Position numbers and translations under genes: made by a program | NCBI RefSeq assembly: GCF_002849855.1 | Contig: NZ_CP018616.1 | Coordinates: 1,488,001-1,552,000 of the forward strand | Length of the DNA stretch: 64,000 nucleotides | Direction: 5' to 3' | DNA from: Vibrio azureus | Lineage (GTDB): Bacteria > Pseudomonadota > Gammaproteobacteria > Enterobacterales > Vibrionaceae | Shown here: positions 47,710 to 56,454 of the stretch, one piece after another | How the letters are laid out: every line of letters begins with the position of its first letter | Numbering within the stretch: the stretch's first letter is position 1 | Notes under the pieces: model-generated | Told to the model about the DNA's origin: nothing | Databases searched by the model: none | The model's input: only the letters and a program-made list of their open reading frames with translations

Positions 47710-49223
47710 TGTTATAACAAAGCGAAAATGTCCTAATATTACCAAGTGAAAATGTCCTACATTTCCTTGGAGGTTTGAGGATGCTAATCACTATGAATGA
47801 TCGTGAATTACAAAGACTGACGATAATCCAAGATGTCTTACACCATAACCTAAGCCGACGTGATGCCTTAAAGTTATTGGGTTTAAGTTATAGGCAACTC
47901 CAGCGGCTCATTACTCGCTTCATTCAACAAGGCGCAGCTTCTCTTGCGCATGGTAATCGAGGCAAACCTTCCTCAAATCGTGTCAAAGAAAGCGTCAAGC
48001 TGCAGGCATTAGAACTCATTCATCAGCACTATTCTGATTTTGGACCAACGCTAGCCCACGAAAAAATTCAGGAAATCCATGGCGTCTCGGTATCTCTTGA
48101 GACTCTACGACAATGGATGATTGCTGACGGTTTATGGGTTCCTCATAACAAGCGCAAACCTCGAGTATATCAACCTCGTTATCGACGCGATTGTCTAGGT
48201 GAACTCATTCAGATTGATGGTTCACACCATGATTGGTTCGAAGGACGCAGCGATAAGTGTTGCCTACTGGTCTTCATAGATGACGCCACGGGTCGATTAA
48301 TGAATTTAAGGTTCAGTGAGACTGAATCCGCTTTCGATTATATGTTGGCAACCCGAGAATATCTCAATGAGCACGGCAAACCGGTCGCATTTTACAGCGA
48401 TAAGCATTCCATATTTAGAGTTAACCAAGAAAAGCACAAACTGGTAGGACAAACGCAATATGCGCGTATCTTGAATGAACTCGGTATTGAGCTTATCTGC
48501 GCCAATAGCTCCCAAGCTAAAGGACGCGTTGAACGAGCGAACAAAACGTTACAGGATCGCTTAGTGAAAGAGATGCGATTGCAAGGCATTAACACTATTG
48601 AAGATGCGAATGCGTGGCTCCCTGATTTCATTCATGATTTCAATCGTCGTTTTGCAAAACCTGCTAAATACCCAAAAGATTTACATCGAAAAGTAAGAGA
48701 ATCGGACCAGGATCTCCACGATATCTTTAGCTGGCAAGAAGTTCGCAAGTTGTCTAAAGCACTGACTATCCAATACGACAAAGTCATTTATCTTATTGAA
48801 CCTTCGGATGAAAATAGCCGATTAGTCCATGAAAGTGTGAAAGTACTCGATTATCCAAATGGAGAGATTGCGATTGTTTATGGTCATCGAAAACTTAGTT
48901 TCAAAACCTTCGACAAGCTCGAGGAAGTTCACCAAGCTCAAGTTGTCGACAACAAACGTCTGGGTCAAGTACTGAAGTTTGCTCAGCAAAAACAAGAAGA
49001 ATTCGAGCAACAACAAAAACGGGCTCGGAGCAAAAATGCGCCAAAACGTCGAGCTCAACAACGAGCATTGCAAGAACAGTTGCGAACGATTAATCCAGTA
49101 CTGGCCAACCCCGAGCAATTCAAAACTTCAGGCAGAAAAACATAGCTTCCCTACTCTTTTTCTTCTGAGTTTTAGGACATTTTAACTTGGTAAGAAATGA
49201 GTCATTTTAAAATGGGATAAACA
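47710..49223 (+). mobile_element. ISNCY-family (IS1202-like) insertion sequence with GAAT target duplication
   Basis: The element is 1514 bp. Left end TGTTATAACAAAG and right end (reversed) TGTTTATCCCATT begin alike, and inner inverted copies of ACCAAGT(G/T)AAAATGTCCTA occur about 30 bp inside each end. GAAT occurs at 47706-47709 and again at 49224-49227. Removing the element restores GCACCGAATCGTGGATCC, exactly as at 37661-37678, which proves the ends. It carries one transposase gene. It is inserted 4 bp from the XerC arm of the right attachment site. Confidence 0.88.
47781..49145 (+). CDS. ISNCY-family transposase
   Basis: This 454-aa protein has N-terminal HTH segments (about 15-45, RRDALKLLGLSYRQLQRL) and an rve/DDE integrase core: D in QIDGSHHDWF near 155, D in FYSDKHSIF near 220, and E in GRVERANKTLQDR near 260. 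A basic coiled C-terminus follows. It catalyses transposition of the surrounding element. The ATG at 47781 follows GGAGG by 7 bp. The reading frame is intact, so the element may still move. Confidence 0.88.
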   Translation: MLITMNDRELQRLTIIQDVLHHNLSRRDALKLLGLSYRQLQRLITRFIQQGAASLAHGNRGKPSSNRVKESVKLQALELIHQHYSDFGPTLAHEKIQEIHGVSVSLETLRQWMIADGLWVPHNKRKPRVYQPRYRRDCLGELIQIDGSHHDWFEGRSDKCCLLVFIDDATGRLMNLRFSETESAFDYMLATREYLNEHGKPVAFYSDKHSIFRVNQEKHKLVGQTQYARILNELGIELICANSSQAKGRVERANKTLQDRLVKEMRLQGINTIEDANAWLPDFIHDFNRRFAKPAKYPKDLHRKVRESDQDLHDIFSWQEVRKLSKALTIQYDKVIYLIEPSDENSRLVHESVKVLDYPNGEIAIVYGHRKLSFKTFDKLEEVHQAQVVDNKRLGQVLKFAQQKQEEFEQQQKRARSKNAPKRRAQQRALQEQLRTINPVLANPEQFKTSGRKT

Positions 49224-49420
49224 GAATCGTGGATCCAGCTGGGCTTGCTTCCGTAGACACAAAAACGGCGCAAACCGTTGATATGCCTGATAAACCAAGC
49301 CCATTAAATTTTTTTGCTATGTTTTCCCATACGGCTTTAATCTGTGGATTTTCGTTGCGGTCAGCATGACAACCAAGTAAAGCTATCTCTGGGTCAATTC
49401 CTGAATTCTTAGCTAAATAA
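49224..49420 (-). pseudogene. Truncated DUF3693 gene (second phage copy, left end)
   Basis: The sequence is about 90% identical to 37666-37862 and begins with the same GAATCGTGGATCC after the IS. It encodes only the C-terminal half (from SGIDPEIALLGCHADRN). The N-terminal HTH half is replaced at 49421 by transposase sequence. Confidence 0.85.
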
Positions 49421-49745
49421 CAAGACGTTCTTGAACGCCGATTACGACAATGTGATGCGGCCAAACTTCTCAACTTAACTTCATGCCAAGTCCGACGACA
49501 ACTAAAACGATTAGAGCAATTTGGCCCCGAAGGATTAGTCCACCAATTAGGAGGAAAACCTAGTAATCGTTGCTACTTACCAGATTATCGAGCTTTGGTA
49601 TTACAGATAATTCATGAATTCTATTCTGACTTCCCACCTACGTTTGCACATGAAAAGCTGCTTGAACAACATAACTTGCCTGTCGGTTTAGAAACTCTCA
49701 GACAGTGGATGATTGCGGATGGCCTTTTGCTTTCACGTTCCTTCG
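49421..49745 (+). pseudogene. Fragment of a second ISNCY-type transposase
   Basis: The plus-strand frame reads QDVLERRLRQCDAAKLLNL to ETLRQWMIADGLLLSRS, aligning with residues 14 to about 115 of the intact transposase at 47781, but clearly diverged. Both the start and the catalytic core are missing. It interrupts the second DUF3693 copy. Confidence 0.8.
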
Positions 49746-49746
49746 T

Positions 49747-49771
49747 AAAAAAGCGACAGATGGACTGTCGC
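49747..49771 (-). terminator. Terminator of the small gene at 49794
   Basis: GCGACAG (49753-49759) pairs with CTGTCGC (49765-49771). Read leftward, T6 follows (A-run 49747-49752). It lies 22 bp beyond the stop of the minus-strand gene. Confidence 0.8.
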
Positions 49772-49793
49772 TACATAGGTAATCTAAAAGCAA

Positions 49794-50012
49794 TTAATCT
49801 TTATTCAAGGCTTCTTGAATCGTATCGGCTAACCCATCCAACATAGATATGCCCTCTCGAAGCTTGATAGCAGACTGGCCCAAAGTGTTAACGCGAATAA
49901 GTTCCAGAGCACAAATTACAGCCATTTCGCGTTTATCCGGCTCTTCACTGCAATGATAAGACTGAAGAATATCTTTAAATGGTGGAAGACCAGAAGGTAA
50001 ATAATCAGACAT
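49794..50012 (-). CDS. Small protein of unknown function in the prophage array
   Basis: This 72-aa acidic, mostly helical protein (MSDYLPSGLPPFKDILQSYH start) has a GGAGTC-type ribosome binding site and its own terminator, which supports it as a real gene. It lies between a transposase fragment and phage remnants, so it may be phage or cargo DNA. I do not recognise a family. Confidence 0.6.
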   Translation of the reverse strand: MSDYLPSGLPPFKDILQSYHCSEEPDKREMAVICALELIRVNTLGQSAIKLREGISMLDGLADTIQEALNKD

Positions 50013-50112
50013 AAAGACTCCTTTTATTTTTTAGGGTTACTGCTCTATATATGGCCTTTAATTTATAAAAACAAGTATTTATATGAACAAAAAGAAAGTT
50101 TGTATTTTACGG

Positions 50113-50462
50113 GTTCACGATTCATTAATCTGATCACTTTAATTTGGTCGTTTGCCCCAAGATACCCATAATTTGGTCTCAATTGACAACGTCAATCAGA
50201 ATATTATTACCATTATTTTAGTTAATCTTGTTACGTTGTCACTAAATGGGTCTTTACTTTAGGGAAAAGAGTTCAGCTCACTCTCGCCTATCTGGTGTTT
50301 TTTCCGTAAGCTCCTTAGGCAATCAAACTTCTTTTTTCTCTTCAAGCTGGCAGCCTAATCATTAAAACCATTTCAAGTTCTATGCCAAATCCCTCGAAGT
50401 CTATTCGTCGTTACCTCAGAAAGCTTGGTGCCATCAACCTCCTAGGTAAAACACAGTAATAA
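50113..50462 (+). pseudogene. Decayed phage control region and first early gene (second copy)
   Basis: From 50113 the sequence follows that at about 38115 (AATCTGA-CACTTTAA-TTGGTC, ATACCCAT-ATTTGGTCTCAA), then the start region of the 38270 gene (AAAGAGTT, CTCGCCTA-CTGGTG). After an internal deletion it continues with the segment at about 38596-38700. Frameshifts and gaps remove the coding sequence. The operator array and the matS motif of the intact copy are not kept here. Confidence 0.8.
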
Positions 50463-50544
50463 AGTGACAGGAAATGTCTGGGATTTACCTCCTCCAATTA
50501 TGCTATCATTGTCAGCCTGTTAGTCTTCAAATTCAGGAATATGG

Positions 50545-50793
50545 ATGGCACTTACGATCAGAGACACGCATAAACATGAATACATGCTTGCGGAGCTTAA
50601 GGAACAGACTGGCACCAACACAATGAGTAAGGCTCTTATCCAAGGTGGTTATGATGCTCTGAAGTACAAAGAGTTGTATTTGGAAGAAAAAAAGAAGACC
50701 CAAGCTTTGCGTGAACAGTTGCTTAATAAAAATGAGGCCGTTAATTCGTTCTTGGACTCTTTGGATAATCTCAATCGAGTTTTTAAAAGATAA
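50545..50793 (+). CDS. Predicted ribbon-helix-helix-like protein with coiled coil
   Basis: This 82-aa protein has a beta strand-helix-helix start (ALTIRDTHKHEYMLAELKEQTGTNTMSKALIQGGYDAL) resembling a ribbon-helix-helix fold, then a charged coiled coil (LYLEEKKKTQALREQLLN). Plasmid and phage accessory DNA-binding proteins often look like this. It starts at 50545, preceded by AGGAAT. It adjoins the second phage remnant. The function is unknown. Confidence 0.55.
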   Translation: MALTIRDTHKHEYMLAELKEQTGTNTMSKALIQGGYDALKYKELYLEEKKKTQALREQLLNKNEAVNSFLDSLDNLNRVFKR

Positions 50794-50870
50794 TATTTAT
50801 CAATAACTGGGTGTGATGCGATATTTGTGCCCTTTCAGTAAAGGGCACAGTTTTGACAGCAGTAATTAAA

Positions 50871-51776
50871 TCACCATTGATCAATCAACATATTTTCAGT
50901 AAAACCCACTTGCTTCAAGGCGGCTAATTCAGGTTGCTCTAGTTCGGTAACACTATCGATAAACTTAATATCTTTTATTTGCTCTGAAGGTAGCCCTAGC
51001 CTTTCTCTTAATTCGGTTATCAAACTTTCAGTTACCCGAGGTAAAGCGTTCGACTTCGAAATTAAGAGCTCATCCTTCTGTGCAGCTCTAGCCATTGGCA
51101 CTTTTTCAGCAGCAAACGTTAATACGCTACGCAAACGCTGACCATAATCCCCTTCTAATTGTTCTAACATCACTGCCACATCGGCATCGTTCATTTCGTT
51201 CAATTTATTTCGAATTAAGCTTTCATAAAAACGAGATTGAGCACCTGCATCCATTTCGTTTTCTGGATTTCCTACATTCTTTTCATGCCATTGAATCGCT
51301 GATGTACCAATGAAACCTGCCAAGCCTTGAACCACTTTGCCTATATTTGGGTTACTCTCTGAAAGAGAATTCAACGTTGTACCAATATTAGGGTTACTCT
51401 CTGAAAGAGAATTCAACGTTGTACCAATATTAGGGTTACTCTCTGAAAGAGAATTCAACGTTGTACTAATATTAGGGTTACTCTCTGAAAGAGAATTCAA
51501 CGTTGTACCTATATTAGGGGTTTCGAAGAGCGCCCTGATAAATGCTGTGATCTCTCTAATGACGTTCAAAGTGCCTGCCATCAAGCTAATTGCCTTATCT
51601 TTAAACGTTGATTCTGGGGCATTTTCCGTACGAGAAGCAACCGCATTCGCCAGTTCGTTTGTAGGAATAATTTCAGCTTGCTTTGCACCTAAATGGCCAG
51701 AATTATTTAATGAATCTACGGTATTGTTGGGCACATTCACATGCATATTCGGCATAGACATCGATCTTTCTAACAT
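50871..51776 (-). CDS. Repeat-containing protein, candidate type III secretion effector
   Basis: This 301-aa protein has an N-terminal part rich in S, N, M and P (about 1-40) with no classical signal peptide, a hydrophobic helix region (about 60-85), and four 14-residue repeats (NIGTTLNSLSESNP) at about 87-142. A helical C-terminal domain of about 150 residues follows. The ATG at 51776 has AAGAGG 8 bp upstream. A CesT-like chaperone gene lies divergently 224 bp away. Together they suggest a secreted substrate, but no type III apparatus gene is in the window. I do not recognise the C-terminal domain. Confidence 0.55.
   Translation of the reverse strand: MLERSMSMPNMHVNVPNNTVDSLNNSGHLGAKQAEIIPTNELANAVASRTENAPESTFKDKAISLMAGTLNVIREITAFIRALFETPNIGTTLNSLSESNPNISTTLNSLSESNPNIGTTLNSLSESNPNIGTTLNSLSESNPNIGKVVQGLAGFIGTSAIQWHEKNVGNPENEMDAGAQSRFYESLIRNKLNEMNDADVAVMLEQLEGDYGQRLRSVLTFAAEKVPMARAAQKDELLISKSNALPRVTESLITELRERLGLPSEQIKDIKFIDSVTELEQPELAALKQVGFTENMLIDQW
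51349..51516. repeat. Four tandem 42-bp repeats
   Basis: Copies lie at 51349-51390, 51391-51432, 51433-51474 and 51475-51516, beginning GGGTTACTCTCTGAAAGAG. They are nearly identical, differing only at one or two bases near the ends. They keep the reading frame of the minus-strand protein, adding 14 residues each. Such near identity suggests recent expansion. Confidence 0.95.
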
Positions 51777-52000
51777 TTTATTGACCTCTTATTGTTCAAT
51801 CATTGCCCTGAAGTCTATTGCGGTTGAAAAGCATAGACTATCGAGATTGGTCGTAAATGTTTATACCCAACATTTCATTAATTTTACCTTCGATTCTATC
51901 TAGTTTGGTCTAAAAAATTACCACCAATATTGATAGATGAACCACTTTATTTTGATTTCAATGTCCTCTGTTTTATACAAGTATAAAAAGAGCAAACAAT

Positions 52001-52444
52001 ATGAATCAACAATATGTAAAAGCCGTCGAGATGCTCTGTCTAGAACTTGGCCTCGAAGTCCCTAAAGATATCAACGAGATTACAAGCATTAAAGTTGGCG
52101 AACAGGAATGCCACATTACTGAACACCCGGCAGGAAGATTGCTGATGTTCAGTCGTCTGAGTGAAATTACTCAAGAAAATGCCCAAATTTTTCTTGAGGT
52201 GAGCATGTTTAGCCAAGAAGAGAAAAAGCCTATGGTCGGGCTTGATTCTGAGAGTAATCTCGCGATTCTTTGGAATCAACAACCGCTGGTTCAAGCAGAA
52301 CGACACACTTTGTATCAGCAGCTTGAGCTATTGAGCCAATACTACGACCAAATACAAAGTAAATTGGCCCTTTCAAGACCAGAAAACTCAGATGTACAAG
52401 ATATTAAGCCAGGTAATTTTAACCCCAACTTATTTCTAGTATAA
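52001..52444 (+). CDS. CesT-like type III secretion chaperone candidate
   Basis: This 147-aa acidic protein has the layout of class I type III chaperones: an N-terminal helix (YVKAVEMLCLELGLEVP), a beta-hairpin (EQECHITEHPAGRLLMFSRLSEI), a helix and strands (VGLDSESNLAILWNQ), and a long C-terminal helix (ERHTLYQQLELLSQYYDQIQSKLA). No signal peptide. It is divergent from the repeat protein at 50871-51776, its probable client. The assignment is by pattern; no conserved family motif proves it. Confidence 0.55.
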   Translation: MNQQYVKAVEMLCLELGLEVPKDINEITSIKVGEQECHITEHPAGRLLMFSRLSEITQENAQIFLEVSMFSQEEKKPMVGLDSESNLAILWNQQPLVQAERHTLYQQLELLSQYYDQIQSKLALSRPENSDVQDIKPGNFNPNLFLV

Positions 52445-52501
52445 AATGCACATTATCTAGGCTGAAAACATGATATCCACCAGCCTTTCCCTTGATTCAC
52501 A

Positions 52502-52532
52502 AGGCAACAATGCAATCAAAGCTTTGTTGCCT
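52502..52532 (+). terminator. Hairpin downstream of the chaperone candidate
   Basis: AGGCAACAA (52502-52510) pairs with TTGTTGCCT (52524-52532). Only a weak T-rich stretch follows. The motif AATGCAATCAAAG in the loop recurs about 40 bp later. The rest of the 52445-52840 gap shows only AT-rich sequence with probable promoter for the next gene. Confidence 0.5.
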
Positions 52533-52840
52533 GTTCGCTTTTACCTGCCATTAATGCAATCAAAGTGATGTTTTCATCTATTTTTTCATTAAAAATGGGG
52601 GCATAAACACCAGTCCTGAAATATGAACCCGATGATACGATGTTACTTTGGCTCTAAGATCCGTTCGTCACCCCTAATGATATATTTAATTAAAAATCTT
52701 ACAGTTAATAAAGATAACAAACTTACTCTTCAGAAGGTTATATATGGGTAAATATCACAGATTAAGATATTAAGATTTTTGTTATAGTAAAGGGCTGGGT
52801 TAATTTTCTTATGAATCTTACATAGGAGAATTAATAAATC

Positions 52841-53506
52841 ATGAAAAAAATCACAGCAGCATTAATTATTATGGCCACTAATCAAGCCTCTGTTCAAGCT
52901 CAAGAGAATACGCCTGAAGTTATTTCAAGCACTTCACCTGAAGGAGTTCATACTAAATACGAATCTGAACATCAAGTACAGGAAGCAATGGCTGAAAAAG
53001 GGTTTACACTTCATCGCTGTGGTATTCACACTATGGTGCAGAAATATGGTAGTGCTGGTGACGAAGTTACAATCCCACACAGCCAAATACAATGTTTTTA
53101 CTCAAAGCCAGGTGAGCTTCCATCAGATAATTCAGAATTGGCCTATTGGAATCTACAAATATCTTACGATACTTCCGATCAATTATATAAAGCGGATAAA
53201 GAGTTTGTTCACTATTATGAAGGTAAAGTTCGCACTATCAGGCCTGAATACCTATTAGACTCAGCCCCACACCTATACAAGCAACGAGCCGCTCTTCAGT
53301 CTGCAGGTATGACCGTTGGTAATTGTGATCTACAACAAGTTTACTACTTTATGAAGCCTACTGAAGATGTGTATTTATCAAACCTCGCGACCTGCCCTGT
53401 TCATACGCCAGATAGAGACTTATCGGGGTATATTAAACTAGATATTAACTTTGATAATCAAACAAAATCTTACACTGAAGCTGCAGTCAGTTACATAGCG
53501 TTGTAA
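52841..53506 (+). CDS. Exported protein of unknown function
   Basis: This 221-aa protein has a signal peptide (residues 1-20, ending SVQAQ) and four cysteines in the mature part (RCGIHT, IQCFYS, GNCDLQ, ATCPVH), likely two disulfides. The two halves look faintly alike (each has a cysteine-bearing strand followed by an aromatic-rich segment), so it may be a duplicated domain. The ribosome binding site is TAGGAG. I do not recognise a family. Confidence 0.65.
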   Translation: MKKITAALIIMATNQASVQAQENTPEVISSTSPEGVHTKYESEHQVQEAMAEKGFTLHRCGIHTMVQKYGSAGDEVTIPHSQIQCFYSKPGELPSDNSELAYWNLQISYDTSDQLYKADKEFVHYYEGKVRTIRPEYLLDSAPHLYKQRAALQSAGMTVGNCDLQQVYYFMKPTEDVYLSNLATCPVHTPDRDLSGYIKLDINFDNQTKSYTEAAVSYIAL

Positions 53507-53605
53507 TATACTTGCCCAAGTAGTAAAAATATAGTTAACGTTTCAGTGTTTATATATTTTTCCACTTGGGCTTTAACAAGGTAAAATTTAATATTAGGCT
53601 TTTAT

Positions 53606-54154
53606 TTAGATTCTATTATCAATTATTTTTTGAACAAGTTCTTTATCATAAGTATTTTTAACTTCAAACTTCAAGAGAGTGAACCTACTCTTTAATGCAT
53701 TACTTACTTCTGGAGAGAGCAGAGTTTGATTTTCAGTAATAATCATTTTAGAATCATCTAACTCAATTAAAAGAATGATTTTAGAAAACTCATCTGTAAT
53801 AACAAAATCGACTGCCCTAGCCCATGAGCAGTCTTTTATTTTAACTGGCTGAATGAGTGATAAAATTGAAACCTGACAATGGATATCATATCTCTCAGGT
53901 AACAGCTCTCGTAAAAGTTGATGAAATCGCTGTTGATGAGAGTTCTCTAAAAAATCGTGATATTTGTGGACATTCAGTTCCTGTTCTTCTTGGAGACTAT
54001 GATTAATGGCAGGTCCGTGATTGATGGTTGGAGCGTTGTAATCCGTTTCTTGCTTTAGGTTCAGTGGTACCTGCTTACTGAACCGTTTGCTTTCTATCCT
54101 TGTAAACAAATAGATAATGCATACAAGTGATATCGCCATAATCATGATTGCCAC
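53606..54154 (-). CDS. DUF2726-type protein with N-terminal membrane anchor
   Basis: This 182-aa protein has an N-terminal helix (residues 2-18) and a C-terminal domain of the DUF2726 type, containing WARAVDFVITDEFSKIILLIELDD, similar to restriction-endonuclease-like folds (VDF...IELDD). DUF2726 proteins are common and of unclear role. It is monocistronic in the accessory segment. Confidence 0.65.
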   Translation of the reverse strand: MAIMIMAISLVCIIYLFTRIESKRFSKQVPLNLKQETDYNAPTINHGPAINHSLQEEQELNVHKYHDFLENSHQQRFHQLLRELLPERYDIHCQVSILSLIQPVKIKDCSWARAVDFVITDEFSKIILLIELDDSKMIITENQTLLSPEVSNALKSRFTLLKFEVKNTYDKELVQKIIDNRI

Positions 54155-54343
54155 AATTCACTCCTTAAACGTTTCTGTTATAAAGTTAAATCTATAAAGG
54201 TTAAACCTCTCAAATCAATAGGTGCATTGTAGCATATCTGAGGTGTGTGATTTCTCCCTGTTTCAAACTTGAGATCATAAACAATTTTCGTTCAAATTCA
54301 GGGAGTAATTTATGCGTGTTTAGCAGCGATAATCTTGTCGCCG

Positions 54344-55540
54344 TTAAGGTTCAAGGGATGAAAAATGATGGACAACGTTAAATTCAAGCTTAGGGATGTC
54401 AGGATGATCCGTCGGAATGTGAAATACCGTGTGACGTGACAATTGATTAATCACCGTCGTATCCACCAGCATATCGATGAAACAGTCACCACGATAGGCC
54501 GCTAATGATGATTGACAGTCATGAGCTTCGATTTCAACCCCCTCCGGTAACACAGCGTTACTAATATCAATTTTGAATGAATGAGAACTTAAGTTCTGTA
54601 CAGGAACAGTAAATCCATAACTGTCGTCATCAAAAGGCAAATAAATGTCTTTCCAGTATCGGACATTGGAACTTAATGCTTTGATCCAGCCTGATTTATT
54701 AAAATCATTGACTCTGGTATAGAGACCAATTCCTCCATTATCTTCACACGAAGAGCCAATGCTGACGATCCCTACTTGCATAAACTGCCCCTCCTCGTAA
54801 TAACCAATGGGGCCACCACTATCGCCTTTGCACGAGTCTTTACCACTCAGAGGATCACCGACACAAATCACAGATTCAATTGATTCAGGAAACCCTATGT
54901 TTTGACATGCCACCCCTTGGTCGATAAATGATAGCTCGACTTGTTTGAGTTGAGTTGGTATTTGGCCTGTTTCATCTTTTCCCCAACCTAACACGGTCAA
55001 TTGGCTGGTATTGGCAACCAACTGTTTTACCGATTCTTCAGACGCGAGTTGAACGGCGGAAATCGACACTTCATCTTGAATATCCTCTTCGAGTTCAATA
55101 ATAGCGATATCATTGACTGCAGAGCGATCGTCATAATCGCTATGCAGATAATATTGAATCACTGGGAATGTTTGTGCTGCCGGACTGTGAAGATCTTTTG
55201 CGGCGACGGTCACATCGATATCACTGGCTTCATCAGGCTCTCCATCAGTAAATAAGCAATGCGCTGCGGTCAGTATATAACGCCCGCCAAGGTATGTTCC
55301 GCCACAAAAGTGTCGCTCATGAGCATCATTTGAGTTTCCCATGCCTAATGACACCATGAAAGAACTCGGTGCCGTAACGACTTCTTTCCCCCCAAGAATA
55401 CTTGGCATAGCCTCGTGGAGCATTTCACCGATTGCGTTGTGACTAAGTAGAGTGGATAAAGTGGCAACAGCAAGAGTTGTAAAAGGAGCACAGCTAGAAG
55501 AGTGATGTTTTAAAGCCAGTTGAGTGAGACGTTGTTTCAT
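54344..55540 (-). CDS. Trypsin-like serine protease, exported
   Basis: This 398-aa protein has a signal-like N-terminus (about 1-38) and a chymotrypsin-family domain starting near ILGGKEV (48-54). The triad is H94 (TAAHC), D144 (NDIAI) and S241 (GDSGGP). D235 lies six residues before the catalytic serine, the trypsin specificity position. About 110 residues follow the protease domain with a beta-sandwich look and a Cys pair; there is no GlyGly-CTERM tail. Vibrio secretes several such proteases by the type II system. Its substrate is unknown. Confidence 0.85.
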   Translation of the reverse strand: MKQRLTQLALKHHSSSCAPFTTLAVATLSTLLSHNAIGEMLHEAMPSILGGKEVVTAPSSFMVSLGMGNSNDAHERHFCGGTYLGGRYILTAAHCLFTDGEPDEASDIDVTVAAKDLHSPAAQTFPVIQYYLHSDYDDRSAVNDIAIIELEEDIQDEVSISAVQLASEESVKQLVANTSQLTVLGWGKDETGQIPTQLKQVELSFIDQGVACQNIGFPESIESVICVGDPLSGKDSCKGDSGGPIGYYEEGQFMQVGIVSIGSSCEDNGGIGLYTRVNDFNKSGWIKALSSNVRYWKDIYLPFDDDSYGFTVPVQNLSSHSFKIDISNAVLPEGVEIEAHDCQSSLAAYRGDCFIDMLVDTTVINQLSRHTVFHIPTDHPDIPKLEFNVVHHFSSLEP

Positions 55541-55853
55541 TGATATTTACATCGTTTGTAAAATTATTAAGACTTTGATTTTATTTAATTCGATGAATTT
55601 CATCAATGATTTATCGGCGAGGCATTTATTTTAGATATGTATGGTGAAAAATAGATTGATTCTCGCCTAAGAAGATACTAACCGTAGCTTGGGAACTTTT
55701 TTGTTTAATGTGACATTTATTTACATAAAAACGTGATATTAGTCTAAAAATACAGGTCAATAGTGATAGTGGAGTCATCTACAAGCTACTATATAGTTAA
55801 TCAATAATGTCTTTAATCTCTAATATGTAACATTGTTTCAAGGAGGAAACATT

Positions 55854-55958
55854 ATGGAATGGATGAAAAGACTACTGAGAATACAAACGCATGAAGAGAA
55901 AAGACGTGAGCTACAAGAGAAGTTAAGGTTCGCACTATCGCAGTCCGTTGCTCGCTAG
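55854..55958 (+). CDS. 34-aa small protein with strong ribosome binding site
   Basis: ATG at 55854 follows AAGGAGG by 7 bp and encodes MEWMKRLLRIQTHEEKRRE plus a basic helical tail ending in SVAR. The terminator 13 bp after the stop supports a real transcript. The product is positively charged and amphipathic. I know no function for it. The 55541-55853 stretch upstream holds nothing else that I recognise. Confidence 0.65.
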   Translation: MEWMKRLLRIQTHEEKRRELQEKLRFALSQSVAR

Positions 55959-55970
55959 CCCCACTTACTC

Positions 55971-56010
55971 ATTAATGACACCGTATCTTCTACAGTGTCA
56001 TTAATTTTTT
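55971..56010 (+). terminator. Terminator of the 34-aa gene
   Basis: ATTAATGACAC (55971-55981) pairs with GTGTCATTAAT (55995-56005), followed by T6. The stem has 11 base pairs. Confidence 0.9.
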
Positions 56011-56082
56011 ACCAAGCCATTTTAAAATACAGTATTTATTAAAACGAACCTGACCCGCAGGAAAGCACAATGCGTACGAAAA

Positions 56083-56400
56083 TTAAGCGCGTCTCTTGCC
56101 TTTTTGAGGAAAGCATTGGTGTGGGAAAACATTGCGGATATGCTGCTGAGTTTTTTTAGGAATATCTTTTGAAAAGACTAAACGCATGCTGGGAGTTGCA
56201 TTGTAAGCTCTTAATATGCCGTCAAAGGGTTCACGCTCACCGATCTCTTGCAAGTTGTGTTTCAAAGAAGGCGGCATGTGCCCTTTCACTGACGTAAGGT
56301 GACCATCTTTAAAGCGGGCTTTCAGCACAGGTCGATCAACAAAAATGAGTAAGAAAATAACAACTGCGGCAATTAAGATAACATAAAGCATTAGTAACAC
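56083..56400 (-). CDS. DUF3634 family membrane-anchored protein
   Basis: This 105-aa protein has one N-terminal membrane helix (residues 3-22) and a conserved cytosolic part (RPVLKARFKDGHLTSVKGHMPP, RNVFPHQCF) matching DUF3634 proteins of Vibrio. Function unknown. It lies 54 bp after matP on the same strand. Confidence 0.75.
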   Translation of the reverse strand: MLLMLYVILIAAVVIFLLIFVDRPVLKARFKDGHLTSVKGHMPPSLKHNLQEIGEREPFDGILRAYNATPSMRLVFSKDIPKKTQQHIRNVFPHQCFPQKGKRRA

Positions 56401-56454
56401 TCCCTGATTAACAAAATCGAGTGAACAAAACTTAGTTGGCTTGGACTAATTCAG

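Noticed and set aside
51349..51516. Possible CRISPR array
   Set aside because: The units are directly adjacent with no spacers, and they are in frame within a protein gene.
51337..51903. 188-codon open frame on the plus strand with repeats
   Set aside because: It is the mirror of the 42-bp repeats of the minus-strand gene; that gene has the ribosome binding site and a better composition.
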